Shown: positions 17,736-30,938, counted from the first letter of the stretch. The stretch: 64,000 nt of DNA from Aestuariibaculum sediminum (GCF_014596945.1 NZ_JACVXB010000004.1:62001-126000), one strand, 5' to 3'. Made by a program: numbers and translations. The notes: a model not told the origin generated them from the sequence alone.

Positions 17736-20700
17736 ATGAAATTGAAAAAATTATGTGTTTATTTTGTTTTAATTTTAAGTTATTTTACTCAGGCACAAGA
17801 AGGCGACCAGATATTAGATGGTATAGGAGAAACAGCAATGGTATTGCGTTATGTTTTTAATGGAAATCTAAAAGATTGGTCAAGAAATAATTTACATGCC
17901 AATAAGCAAGGCGGAGAAGCTGCATTCGTTGATGATAAGCAGTTTAAAAAGGTTTTATCAATTCAAGGAAAGAATTCTGCTTACGTTTCAATTCCTGGGG
18001 CGGCACTTAACGGATTAGAATCATTGAGTATTAGTGGTTGGGTGTTTATGCCTTCACTAAGTCTAAATCAGTTTATTTTTGATTTTGGTAAAGTTAATGG
18101 CGGGCATATTTTGGTTAAGTCGATATCAATCAAGGGGAAACCTGTGTTTAAGGCTGAAATTGTAACCCAAAACGGAACGGTCTATGAGGCCGATTTATCC
18201 GAATTGGCAGCTAATTCGTGGTCACATATTACCGTGGTATTTGATGCCGCTTCAAAAACATTAATGTCTTATGTTAATGCAGAACTTTCAGATGAAGTGA
18301 AGAATTTAAATGTCGAATTAGACCGTCTTTTTGGTGGTTCGAAATTAAAAAATAAACTGTTCTTAGGAAAATCCTTAAGCGATGATAATACTTTTTTAGA
18401 GGCGAAGCTATACGATTTCAGAGTTTATCGCGTGGCTTTAAGTAAATCTCAAATAACACGTGTTTACAATGCGGCTTTAAGAAAACCTACTGGCAGTCTG
18501 GTAAATGAGAGTCATGATAAAGAAAACGATCTTCAGCAGTTTGCTGCCGATACACCTCAGTTGTATATGAAATATTTGTTAGGTCTCGCTGAGGTACCTG
18601 TTGAAACTCATTTAGGTGTTTTACCAAGATTACCTCGGTTTGTGAAGGGAACTTATAAAAAGGGAGTAAAAGGGCCTAAAGTACGCGTTATCTGGCCGGC
18701 GCCAAATGATAATAGTTCAGTTTTACAAGCCGGAGAATATAAGATTACAGGTCGTGTCGCCGGATCACATTTACAACCAACGGCTACGGTAAAAGTAATT
18801 GATGATAAAACAGCAACTACTCCGGAAATTAAGCTGGATGGTTTTGCTTTGGATCAGGTATCATTGAATGCTGACGCTTTTGGTTCTGAAACTAAGTTTA
18901 TTGAAAACCGTGATAAATTTATTAAAACTCTGGTCAAAACCAATCCTGACGATTTTCTTTATATGTTTAGAAACGCCTTTGGGGAACAACAACCTGAAGG
19001 TGCTGAAGCTTTAGGGGGATGGGATAGGCAGGAAACGAAATTACGTGGTCATGCAACAGGGCACTATTTAACAGCTATTGCTCAAGCTTATGCAAGTACA
19101 TCCTACAGCCAAGAATTACAAGCTAATTTTCAGGAAAAGATGGAGTATATGGTGAATACTTTATTTGATTTGTCTAAAAAATCAGGTCAGCCGGTTAGAG
19201 CTAGTGGAGATCATGTGTCAGACCCAACGGCAGTGCCTTTCGGACCCGGAAAATCAGTTTTTGATTCAGACTTAAGTACAGAAGGTATTCGTAATGATTA
19301 CTGGAATTGGGGCGAAGGGTTTATTAGCGCATATCCGCCAGACCAATTTATTATGCTTGAGCGTGGGGCAACTTACGGCGGGCAGATCACACAAATATGG
19401 GCGCCATATTATACCTTACATAAAATCCTGGCTGGGTTAATTGATATTTATGAAGTGAGCGGTAATGAAAAAGCCTTAACGGTTGCAGAAGGTATGGGAA
19501 GCTGGGTTTATGCACGTCTGAGCCAATTACCAACCGAAACGTTAATCAGCATGTGGAATAGATATATTGCAGGTGAATTTGGCGGTATGAACGAATCTAT
19601 GGCACGCTTATACCGTATTACCGGTAATGCTGAATTTTTAGAAACCGCTAAATTATTTGATAATATTAAGGTCTTTTTTGGTGATGCCGGACATAGCCAC
19701 GGACTAGCAAAAAATGTAGATACCTATCGCGGTTTACATGCTAATCAGCATATCCCGCAAATTATAGGAGCTATAGAAATGTATCGCCATTCTGGAATAC
19801 CGGAATATTTCCATGTCGCAGATAACTTCTGGTTTAAAACTACCAACGACTATATGTATAGCATTGGAGGTGTTGCCGGGGCACGCAATCCAGCCAACTC
19901 AGAGTGTTTTACCAGTCAGCCGGCAACAATTTATGAAAATGGATTATCGGCGGGCGGCCAAAACGAAACTTGTGCTACATACAACATGCTTAAATTAAGT
20001 CGTAATTTATTTTTGTTTGAACAACGAGCTGAATTAATGGATTATTACGAACGCAGTTTATACAATCATATTCTAGCTTCTGTTGCCGAAAATAGCCCAG
20101 CAAACACCTATCATGTTCCGTTATTACCAGGATCCTTTAAGCATTTTGGAAACCCTAATATGAAAGGGTTTTCCTGTTGTAACGGAACGGCTATGGAAAG
20201 TAGCACCAAATTACAAAACACCATTTATCTTAAAAGTTTAGATAACAAGACATTGTATGTAAATCTATATATACCTTCAACCTTAAACTGGACGGAACGC
20301 AACGTGGTTATTGAACAAACCACCGCTTTTCCTAAGCAAGACTATTCACGATTAACCATTAAAGGCAAAGGAAAATTTGATGTTAAAGTTCGTGTGCCAC
20401 AATGGGCAACAAAAGGATTTATGGTTAAAATTAATGGGAAAATAGAAAATGTTAATGCCGTCCCAGGAACGTATGTAACACTATGCCGCAAATGGAAGAA
20501 CGGCGATACGATTGATTTGAAAATGCCATTCCAGTTTCATCTGGAATCTGTAATGGATCAACAAAATATTGCGAGTTTATTCTACGGCCCTGTGTTATTA
20601 GCAGCTCAGGAAGACAAACCAAGAACCGAGTGGCGTAAAGTAACCCTTGATGCAAACGATATTAGTAAAACCATTCAGGGAAATCCTAAAACTTTGGAGT

Positions 20701-20783
20701 TTACCATCGATAGTGTTACCTACAAACCGTTTTATGACACCTACGGAAGACATTCCGTGTATCTGGATGTTACCCTTGAGTAA
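17736..20783 (+). CDS. GH127/GH146-type beta-L-arabinofuranosidase with N-terminal LamG-like domain
   Basis: 1015 aa, exported (signal peptide ends near FTQAQEG). Residues about 35-250 look like a concanavalin/LamG-like domain (LSISGWVFMPSLSLNQF, NSWSHITVVFDA, KLYDFRVYRVAL). The DUF1680 catalytic domain follows, from about residue 360 to the end, with LRGHATGHYL. The unusual zinc-thiolate site of this clan is intact: Glu744 and Cys746 in QNETCAT, and Cys814-Cys815 in FSCCNGT, one of which is the cysteine nucleophile. Characterised GH127 enzymes remove beta-L-arabinofuranose from Hyp-linked arabino-oligosaccharides of extensin. That activity matches a locus which then catabolises Hyp. GH127 and GH146 cannot be told apart by eye. 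Confidence 0.9.
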   Translation: MKLKKLCVYFVLILSYFTQAQEGDQILDGIGETAMVLRYVFNGNLKDWSRNNLHANKQGGEAAFVDDKQFKKVLSIQGKNSAYVSIPGAALNGLESLSISGWVFMPSLSLNQFIFDFGKVNGGHILVKSISIKGKPVFKAEIVTQNGTVYEADLSELAANSWSHITVVFDAASKTLMSYVNAELSDEVKNLNVELDRLFGGSKLKNKLFLGKSLSDDNTFLEAKLYDFRVYRVALSKSQITRVYNAALRKPTGSLVNESHDKENDLQQFAADTPQLYMKYLLGLAEVPVETHLGVLPRLPRFVKGTYKKGVKGPKVRVIWPAPNDNSSVLQAGEYKITGRVAGSHLQPTATVKVIDDKTATTPEIKLDGFALDQVSLNADAFGSETKFIENRDKFIKTLVKTNPDDFLYMFRNAFGEQQPEGAEALGGWDRQETKLRGHATGHYLTAIAQAYASTSYSQELQANFQEKMEYMVNTLFDLSKKSGQPVRASGDHVSDPTAVPFGPGKSVFDSDLSTEGIRNDYWNWGEGFISAYPPDQFIMLERGATYGGQITQIWAPYYTLHKILAGLIDIYEVSGNEKALTVAEGMGSWVYARLSQLPTETLISMWNRYIAGEFGGMNESMARLYRITGNAEFLETAKLFDNIKVFFGDAGHSHGLAKNVDTYRGLHANQHIPQIIGAIEMYRHSGIPEYFHVADNFWFKTTNDYMYSIGGVAGARNPANSECFTSQPATIYENGLSAGGQNETCATYNMLKLSRNLFLFEQRAELMDYYERSLYNHILASVAENSPANTYHVPLLPGSFKHFGNPNMKGFSCCNGTAMESSTKLQNTIYLKSLDNKTLYVNLYIPSTLNWTERNVVIEQTTAFPKQDYSRLTIKGKGKFDVKVRVPQWATKGFMVKINGKIENVNAVPGTYVTLCRKWKNGDTIDLKMPFQFHLESVMDQQNIASLFYGPVLLAAQEDKPRTEWRKVTLDANDISKTIQGNPKTLEFTIDSVTYKPFYDTYGRHSVYLDVTLE

Positions 20784-20814
20784 TGGATTTTAATTCAAAG
20801 AAAAACCCTAAAAC

Positions 20815-22509
20815 ATGAAAATAAAATTAAGTATCTTCTTTTTAATATTCTTTTCAATATCTATGATTAATGCAAGCGAACTTATCGATTTAATTAATTC
20901 CTACACCGCCGATAAAAAAGCCCTTGAAAAGGCGTATTTGGTTAGAGAATCTGAAACTTATTACAACCGCCTATTTCAATTTCACAAAGGCTGGAATACA
21001 CAGTTAAAAGCGATCAATTTTAACGATTTAAGTACAGATGGTAAGGTTGATTATATTTTGCTTAATAATCTTTTGAAGAAGGAAGCGTATCAGCTATCAA
21101 ATAAATATAAAGCATTTAAAAAGGTGGTACATGTATCTGATTTTGCTGAACCGCTTTACACTTTTATAAAAGAAAGAAAGCGTGGTAAAGAGCCGGATTC
21201 TAAAAAACTGGCGGGCGATTTCAATGCGGTAAAACACATATTAAAACTAAAAACCGAGGCTTTAAAAAAAGCGCCTTTTGAAAACTGGATGCAAGCTGAA
21301 AAAGCCGCAGGAATCATATCGTCTTTACAATATGGTCTTCAAGATGCTTATGAATTCTATTTTAGTTACGATCCAGAATTCACTTGGTGGGTGAAGGATG
21401 CATATGCCGAATTAAATGATGCTTTAAAAACATACCGTGAGTTTTTAATGGAAAACTATAAGAAAGAAAGCATTAAAGATGATGGTTCTGGAATTATTGG
21501 TCAACCCGTTGGTCGTGAAGCTTTAATTAAAGATTTAGAGTTTGAGTTCATACCATATGCACCAGAAGAGCTTATTAGCATGGCAGAAAAGCAATTTAAC
21601 TGGTGTAAAGACGAAATGATAAAAGCTTCAAAAGAAATGGGCTTTGGAAACGATTGGAAAGCCGCATTAGAGCATGTAAAAAACACTTATGTTGAACCAG
21701 GTAAGCAACCTCAGGCCATTAAAGATTTATATGATTATAGCGTTAATTTTATTGAAGAACGGGATTTAATTACCATCCCGGAACTAGCCAAAGAAACCTG
21801 GGGTATGATTATGATGACTCCAGAACGCCAAAAGGTAAATCCGTTTTTTACGGGAGGATGGGAGATAAGTATTTCTTATCCAACGGTGAACATGGGTTAC
21901 GAAGATAAAATGATGAGCATGCGTGGAAATAATCCTAATTTTTCATTTCCTACGGTACAACATGAGCTACATCCGGGACACAACCTTCAGTTTTACATGA
22001 ATGCACGTCATAAAAGTTATCGCAGAGCTTTCGATACGCCATTCTGGATGGAAGGCTGGGCATTATACTGGGAAATTGCTCTATGGAATAAAGGATTTCC
22101 GCAAACACCAGAACAAAAAATGGGTATGTTATTCTGGAGAATTCACCGTTGTGCCAGAATTGTATTTTCATTAAAATATCAATTAGGCGAGTGGACACCA
22201 CAACAATGTATCGATATGCTGGTCAACCAAGTAGGCCATGAATACGCTAATGCCAAAGCCGAAGTGCGCCGTTCTTTTGCTACGAGTTATACACCGCCTT
22301 TATATCAAATGGCTTATATGACAGGCGGATTACAATTTTATGCTTTAAAAAAGGAGATGCTTGATAAAGGTTGGACTGAGAAACAATTTCATGATCGTGT
22401 TTTAAAAGAAAACTTTATGCCAGTTGAACTGTTACGGAGCTGTTTACAGGAAAAGCCATTGAAAAAAGATTTTAAATCGACCTGGAAATTTTCAACTGAT
22501 TTTAACTAA
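20815..22509 (+). CDS. DUF885 family metallopeptidase-like protein, exported
   Basis: 564 aa, signal peptide ending near MINASE. The DUF885 hallmark HExxPGH is present as HELHPGH (His383, Glu384, His389), a zinc-peptidase-like motif. A second helical block with FWMEGWALYWE and EVRRSFATSYTPPLYQMAY agrees with the family. The family is widespread, mostly uncharacterised, and related in motif to zinc carboxy-/oligopeptidases. Its place between GH127 and an unknown protein, in an operon starting with DPP-IV, points to peptide trimming in the periplasm. No better specificity can be given. Starts 31 bases after GH127. Confidence 0.8.
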   Translation: MKIKLSIFFLIFFSISMINASELIDLINSYTADKKALEKAYLVRESETYYNRLFQFHKGWNTQLKAINFNDLSTDGKVDYILLNNLLKKEAYQLSNKYKAFKKVVHVSDFAEPLYTFIKERKRGKEPDSKKLAGDFNAVKHILKLKTEALKKAPFENWMQAEKAAGIISSLQYGLQDAYEFYFSYDPEFTWWVKDAYAELNDALKTYREFLMENYKKESIKDDGSGIIGQPVGREALIKDLEFEFIPYAPEELISMAEKQFNWCKDEMIKASKEMGFGNDWKAALEHVKNTYVEPGKQPQAIKDLYDYSVNFIEERDLITIPELAKETWGMIMMTPERQKVNPFFTGGWEISISYPTVNMGYEDKMMSMRGNNPNFSFPTVQHELHPGHNLQFYMNARHKSYRRAFDTPFWMEGWALYWEIALWNKGFPQTPEQKMGMLFWRIHRCARIVFSLKYQLGEWTPQQCIDMLVNQVGHEYANAKAEVRRSFATSYTPPLYQMAYMTGGLQFYALKKEMLDKGWTEKQFHDRVLKENFMPVELLRSCLQEKPLKKDFKSTWKFSTDFN

Positions 22510-22528
22510 ATCAATCAAGAATATCATC

Positions 22529-25219
22529 ATGAGAACTTTAAAGTATAAAATGGTTCTTGCCACCGCATTGTTTTCAGGGTTTTATGTCCAGGCTCAGGGG
22601 TATTGGGATCGTTTAAAAGACAAAGAGCCTACGTTGGGTGTAGCTGATATTTATCAAAAATTTATAACACCCGATTTTGAACTAAAATTAGTAAAATCTT
22701 CACAAACTATTGCTGAGTTAAGACCTGTAAAAAATTTAAACTTTGACTTTACGCCAAGCGACCGTTTAGAGATTAGGGATAAAGACGGATTATATCACTT
22801 AGGTGATATTAATTTAAGAATAAAGCAAGGAGACGCCGATTGGATAAGCTATTCTACGGCAGCTAAACGCAGAACGGTTACGCCTCTTGAGGTTTCAGGA
22901 AATGTTCTTGCAGCAGCCGATTTAGCCAATACATTACCATCGGATATACCGGTAACCATAAAACGGTATTATGAATTGGTTGACGAGCATCTGGTAATGC
23001 GTTTTGAAATTACCAATAAAACCAACAGTTCTATAGAAATAGGGGCATTAGGTATTCCTATGATATTTAATAATATTTTAGAAGGAAAATCACTTAACGA
23101 AACTCATGCGCAAAATGTTTTTTTCGATCCGTATATTGGATTAGATGCAGGTTATTTAGAAGTAAAACGTTTAAGTGGTCAGGGGCCAGTGCTTTTAGTG
23201 TTACCACAAGAGCATTTGCCTTTTGAAGCGTATAGACCTTTAAACGACGATCCAACTCCTAGAAGTATTGTTTTTGAAGGTTTTCATGAGTGGATGGTAT
23301 ATAGTAAAGCTTATGCCGAAAACGAATGGAAAGGTGTGGAGCAATGGAATACGCCTACAGCCTTAATTTTAGAGCCTGGAAAAAGCAAAAGTTTTTCATT
23401 AAAATTGGTACTTTCAGAAAGTATTGAAAATATTCAAACAACACTTAAAGAGGAGCAACAACCTGTTGCTACAGGGGTACCTGGATACGTTATTCCTCTG
23501 GATATTAAGGCCCAGTTGTTTATTGATTACAGCAGTGATATTTCATCTATCGCTGTAGCCCCTAAAGGCGCCATTAAAATAAAGGGCGATGGTGTTACAG
23601 AAAAGGGTGTAAAAAAATATACCCTTGAAGGTAAAATCTGGGGACGCTCGGTGGTAACTATAACTTTTGCCGATGGAAAAAAACAAACCATTAATTACAA
23701 GGTTATCAAATCGGAAAGTGATGTTATTAAGGATTTCGGACATTTTTTAACCACCGAACAGTGGTTTGATGAACCCGATCCGATATTTAAACGAAACCCT
23801 TCGGTAATCAGTTATGACTACGAAACTAAAAAACAGTTAACACAAGATAGTAGAGCTTGGGTTGCCGGATTAAGTGATGAAGGTGGTGCTGGTGGTTGGT
23901 TAGCTGCTTTTATGAAACAACTTATTCAGCCTAATAAAGAAGAAATTAATAAACTGCAAATGTTTATTGATAGTACGCTTTGGGGGAACATTCAGTACAA
24001 TGAAGGCAAAAAGAAATATGGAGTAAAGAAAAGTGTGTTTTATTACGAACCAGATTCACTACCAAAAGGAACCTACAGCGACTCTATAAATTATAATACA
24101 TGGGCTGCCTGGAATCATGAACATGCCAACGACCAAGGTAGGTCTTACAATTATCCGCATGTTGCAGCGGCCTACTGGGTGATGTACCGATTGGCGAGAT
24201 ATAACGAAGGATTAGTAGACAATCAAACCTGGGACTGGTATTTAAAACAAGCCTATAATACGGCAATTGCTATGGTAGAACAGGCACCTTATTATGTGCA
24301 GTTTGGGCAAATGGAAGGCTCTGTTTTTTTATATATTCTTAAAGATTTACAAAGGGAGGATTATACCGAAATGGCTACCAATTTAGAGGTAAGAATGAAA
24401 AAAAGAGCAGATCATTGGGAGGCTTTAGAATACCCTTTTGGAAGTGAAATGCCTTGGGATTCTACAGGGCAGGAAGAAGTGTATATGTGGTCTGATTATT
24501 TTGGATACCGCCGAAAAGCCTGGGTAACTTTAAGAGCTATTTTAGCCTATATGCCTACCATGCCACACTGGGCTTATAACGGTAATGCACGTCGTTACTG
24601 GGATTTCCTTTACGGAGGAAAATTATCGAGAGTAGAACGTCAAATTCATCATTACGGTTCGTCTTTAAATGCGATTCCAGTTTTAGAACAATATAGGAAA
24701 CGCCCAGAAGATTTGTATCTTTTAAAAGTTGGTTATGGTGGATTATTAGGGGGGATTTCTAATATCACCCAAGATGGATTTGGGCCTGCGGCGTTTCATT
24801 CCTACCCATCAACACTCCGCATCGATTATCTTTCCGGAGATTATGGCTCAGGGCTTTATGGATATGCCGTTAATACCTCAACGTATTTAACAAAAGATGA
24901 AAATCTGGGCTGGTTAGCTTTTGGGGGTAATTTAGAAAAAAAAGGAGATGTTGTTAGTGTTTCGTTAACAACAGCTGCAAAATCTAAAGTGTATATTGCT
25001 CCAAAGAAAATGTGGTTAACCCTTGATGCAGGAACATTTAATAAAGTTATTTATAATACAAAAACAGAGGGGGTTACCCTGGTTTTAAATCCAAAAACGG
25101 AATTCACTCCAAATGCCTTTTTAAGAGTTAATAATGATGAAATTAAACTGCCTTACACCAAAGTAAGAGGAGCCTATCAGATTCCTTTAAAAAAGAAGAT
25201 ATTAGAAGTTAAATTGTAA
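22529..25219 (+). CDS. large exported protein of unknown function (DUF5695-like)
   Basis: 896 aa with signal peptide (cleavage near YVQAQ). I do not recognise a characterised enzyme. From memory it resembles DUF5695 proteins: an N-terminal beta-rich domain (LGVADIYQKF, MRFEITNKTNSSIEIGALG), then an alpha-helical region with many aromatic residues from about residue 410 (WFDEPDPIF, NYPHVAAAYWVMYRLARY, MPTMPHWAYNGNARRYWDF) that looks like an (alpha/alpha)6 toroid, and a short C-terminal beta domain. That architecture is common among glycosidases and polysaccharide lyases. It is the last intact gene of the DPP-IV/GH127 operon, 19 bases after DUF885, so a carbohydrate-active role on glycoprotein side chains is plausible but unproven. 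Confidence 0.65.
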   Translation: MRTLKYKMVLATALFSGFYVQAQGYWDRLKDKEPTLGVADIYQKFITPDFELKLVKSSQTIAELRPVKNLNFDFTPSDRLEIRDKDGLYHLGDINLRIKQGDADWISYSTAAKRRTVTPLEVSGNVLAAADLANTLPSDIPVTIKRYYELVDEHLVMRFEITNKTNSSIEIGALGIPMIFNNILEGKSLNETHAQNVFFDPYIGLDAGYLEVKRLSGQGPVLLVLPQEHLPFEAYRPLNDDPTPRSIVFEGFHEWMVYSKAYAENEWKGVEQWNTPTALILEPGKSKSFSLKLVLSESIENIQTTLKEEQQPVATGVPGYVIPLDIKAQLFIDYSSDISSIAVAPKGAIKIKGDGVTEKGVKKYTLEGKIWGRSVVTITFADGKKQTINYKVIKSESDVIKDFGHFLTTEQWFDEPDPIFKRNPSVISYDYETKKQLTQDSRAWVAGLSDEGGAGGWLAAFMKQLIQPNKEEINKLQMFIDSTLWGNIQYNEGKKKYGVKKSVFYYEPDSLPKGTYSDSINYNTWAAWNHEHANDQGRSYNYPHVAAAYWVMYRLARYNEGLVDNQTWDWYLKQAYNTAIAMVEQAPYYVQFGQMEGSVFLYILKDLQREDYTEMATNLEVRMKKRADHWEALEYPFGSEMPWDSTGQEEVYMWSDYFGYRRKAWVTLRAILAYMPTMPHWAYNGNARRYWDFLYGGKLSRVERQIHHYGSSLNAIPVLEQYRKRPEDLYLLKVGYGGLLGGISNITQDGFGPAAFHSYPSTLRIDYLSGDYGSGLYGYAVNTSTYLTKDENLGWLAFGGNLEKKGDVVSVSLTTAAKSKVYIAPKKMWLTLDAGTFNKVIYNTKTEGVTLVLNPKTEFTPNAFLRVNNDEIKLPYTKVRGAYQIPLKKKILEVKL

Positions 25220-25306
25220 AGATCTAGTGGTTTGTTTCAAAAGCATAGTCCTTTATAGCCAAGTAATCCTTATGGTGTCTTTGGGATATTTTTTTAAATT
25301 ATTATC

Positions 25307-25855
25307 ATGAATACAACAATACCTTATATCAGATCTGTTTATTGAGGAAAATTACGATTTTAAACAATTGATTACAGCGCTTGAGAAAGGGTTTTTCCAT
25401 TACGAAATCAAAGAGCCAATGCAGCAGCATGTTTTTTCTAATCCGCAGGAACAAACCGATTCTATCTTACTATTGATGCGGGCCTTTAATCAGGGTAAGA
25501 AACTTGGAGTGAAAATAGCCACGGTAAGCCCTAATAATGGATAATATAATATAATATGCTCGCCATATAAGACGTGCATTTGTTTTTAGAAGGCATAAGA
25601 CGCTTTAAAGGCTATTATAGAAGTAAAATCCCTAATAGCCAAACGCACAGCAGCAGCTTCGGCTTGCTAGTAACTTTTTGTCCAGACCAAATGCTAATGA
25701 TAAGGATAGGAGCGTTATCGGTTAATTTAATTAAAGCAAATATCGTTGTTTGACCTATTAGGCAAGTTTATAGTAAGGGAGGTGATTTTGAAAAGGAAAA
25801 AATTATTGGCAAAACCTGAAAAAAGGAAGGTTTATCATGCATACCGATTAAATAA
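25307..25855 (+). pseudogene. decayed ornithine cyclodeaminase / pyrroline-2-carboxylate reductase family gene
   Basis: Pieces of one protein family can be read in order, in different frames. They are MNTTIPYI (25307), DLFIEENYDFKQLITALEKG with LLLMRAFNQGKKLGVKIATV (25332-25541, then a stop), ALKAIIEVKSLIAKRTAAAS (25602-25661), and MLMIRIGALSVNLIKA, a stop, PIRQVYSKGGDFEKEK (25691-25795). The order fits the OCD/mu-crystallin family: GxKxVTVxPxN, then LTxxRTAAASA, then the cofactor loop LMIGTGAL and the RPIxQVxVWGR strand. At least three frameshifts and four stops are present. The C-terminal half is missing where the opposite-strand GH2 operon begins. In other bacteria family members reduce pyrroline-2-carboxylate in trans-3-hydroxyproline breakdown, so this would be a lost side branch of the locus. 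Confidence 0.75.
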
Positions 25856-25925
25856 ATAGAAGAATTTCAAATCTTTAAAAGATGAACAAATTCATATAAT
25901 TTAATTATGTTATACTTTCTAAAAT

Positions 25926-25959
25926 AAAAAAATGCAGCCATTTTTCAGATGCATTTTTT
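25926..25959. terminator. bidirectional terminator hairpin
   Basis: Arms AAAAAATGCA and TGCATTTTTT around a 14-base loop, with T-rich tails on both strands. It ends five bases beyond the stop codon of the - strand GH2 gene, which it most likely terminates. Confidence 0.7.
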
Positions 25960-25964
25960 ATAAT

Positions 25965-29168
<3,204 letters not shown>

Positions 29169-30851
29169 TTATTGTTCCATGGTTTTTACCAGTTCAACAT
29201 TTAAAAAGTACATGTATTCAATTCTCCAAGGAGTGAATAAAAACTGATTGGTATGTTTAATATCTACACTTTGCCAATCTAATGTCGGTACAATTTTAAT
29301 ATATTGGTTTTGTTCTTTAAGTACTAATGGGAGGTTAAATCCTTCTATACAGTTGGTATATCGGTAGTGAATTTTATTGTTTTTTCCATCGACATATAAC
29401 TGCAATTTAGGAATTTGAGTGGTTGTTAGGTATTGTTTAAAGACGTAAGAATAGTCGTAACCAGCTTTGTCTGAAATGTATTTTTGAATTTCTGAGCCAT
29501 CAACCGTTTTGTTGTGAAATGTCATATTTAGGCCTGTGAGGATGTTTTTAAAAAGCTTATCGTTATCGATACTATGGCGAATGGTGTGCAGCATATTACC
29601 TCCTTTTACATACATATCGCCACTGCCTTGAGCGTTTACGCCATACGGAGGAATAATAGGCTTATCATTCTGAATACCATTTCTTAACCCAAAATTGTAA
29701 TCGTTGGCAGCCTCTGTTCCATAATTATAATCTAAAAACAGGGTTTCACTGTAATTGGTAAAACTTTCATGAATATACATATCGGCCAGATCTTTGCTGG
29801 TAATATTGTTACCAAACCACTCATGACCACTTTCATGAATAACAATAAAATCCCAGGTAAGTCCTAAACCAGTTCCAGAACCATCTCGACCACGATAACC
29901 TCCAGCATAATGGTTTCCGTATGATACGTTAGATTGGTGTTCCATGCCTGTATGTTCTGTTTCTACAAGTTTATAACCATCTTCATAAAACGGATAGGGG
30001 CCAAACCAGTATTCGAAAGCATCCAGCATATTATGAACTTCAGTTGGCATGTAGTTTTTGGCCTTTTCAACATTATAGTCTAAAACCCAATAATCTAAAT
30101 CGAGAAAGCCTTTAATGCCTGTATATTGTTCAGAAAACTTTTTATAATGACCTATATATGGAATAATACAATAATTACTAATCGGGTTATCGACATTCCA
30201 TTTATAGGACATGGTTCCGTCGTTATGTTTTGTTTCCTCCGTCAATCTTCCGTTTGCTATGGCCATAAGGTCTTTGGGAACACGCATGGTTAAAGAAGCT
30301 CCTAAATCAGGTTCGTCACTTTGATGATCTTTATTAGGAAACCATATGGAAGCTCCCAGACCCTGACAGGTAACCGTCATCCACGGACGTCCTTTATCAT
30401 CTTTAGTAAACGTCCAGCCGCCATCCCAAGGTGCCCTAATAGCTTCATGAGGTTTCCCGCTGAAATAGATTTTAACTTCGTGTTCGGAATTTAAGCCTTG
30501 TTTTGGTGTTTCAACGTGGTACACAAACCCTTCACGATTAAATTTTAGAGTTTCCGAATTATCGAGAATTATACTATCTATTTTTAAGGGCTCTTGAAGA
30601 TCGATTTGCATGCTATTAACATGTGTGTCTTGAATAACTTTATAGGTGATTATATTGTAACCAGAGGTGTACTTATTGTAAAAGTCAGGTTTCACTAAAA
30701 TATCATAACGAAGGACATTCCACCAGGCGCGCTCGGGAGTAATACTTCCTCTTAAGGTATCGGCATGGGTAAATTTTAAATCACTCTCTTGAGATTGTAT
30801 TTGAAATGAAAATAGTATAAAGCCAATGGCCACTAAAATATGTTTTTTCAT
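29169..30851 (-). CDS. M1 family metallo-aminopeptidase, exported
   Basis: 560 aa, signal peptide ending near QIQSQE. The gluzincin motif is His339-Glu340-x-x-His343 (VIHESGHEW) with the third zinc ligand Glu362 in YIHESFTNYSE. The exopeptidase motif equivalent to GAMEN reads TGMEH (301-305), one substitution from consensus. The N-terminal beta-saddle and catalytic domain are present, but the large C-terminal helical domain of PepN-like enzymes is not, as in many short Bacteroidota M1 proteins. First gene of a two-gene unit with GH2. In context it would trim N-terminal residues of deglycosylated peptides so that DPP-IV and M24 enzymes can proceed. Confidence 0.9.
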   Translation of the reverse strand: MKKHILVAIGFILFSFQIQSQESDLKFTHADTLRGSITPERAWWNVLRYDILVKPDFYNKYTSGYNIITYKVIQDTHVNSMQIDLQEPLKIDSIILDNSETLKFNREGFVYHVETPKQGLNSEHEVKIYFSGKPHEAIRAPWDGGWTFTKDDKGRPWMTVTCQGLGASIWFPNKDHQSDEPDLGASLTMRVPKDLMAIANGRLTEETKHNDGTMSYKWNVDNPISNYCIIPYIGHYKKFSEQYTGIKGFLDLDYWVLDYNVEKAKNYMPTEVHNMLDAFEYWFGPYPFYEDGYKLVETEHTGMEHQSNVSYGNHYAGGYRGRDGSGTGLGLTWDFIVIHESGHEWFGNNITSKDLADMYIHESFTNYSETLFLDYNYGTEAANDYNFGLRNGIQNDKPIIPPYGVNAQGSGDMYVKGGNMLHTIRHSIDNDKLFKNILTGLNMTFHNKTVDGSEIQKYISDKAGYDYSYVFKQYLTTTQIPKLQLYVDGKNNKIHYRYTNCIEGFNLPLVLKEQNQYIKIVPTLDWQSVDIKHTNQFLFTPWRIEYMYFLNVELVKTMEQ

Positions 30852-30938
30852 ATCAGAATTGGCATTAAATAATTTAAATTAATGTATTTATCAAATTTGT
30901 AGAAATTAATTCAATTTACAAAGGTTATGAGGTAATGA

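Larger units (their letters stand above)
25220..25964. other. intergenic region holding a decayed gene
   Basis: 745 bases without an intact gene between converging operons. Positions 25307-25855 carry the pseudogene described separately and 25926-25959 a terminator. Nothing else is visible. Confidence 0.7.
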
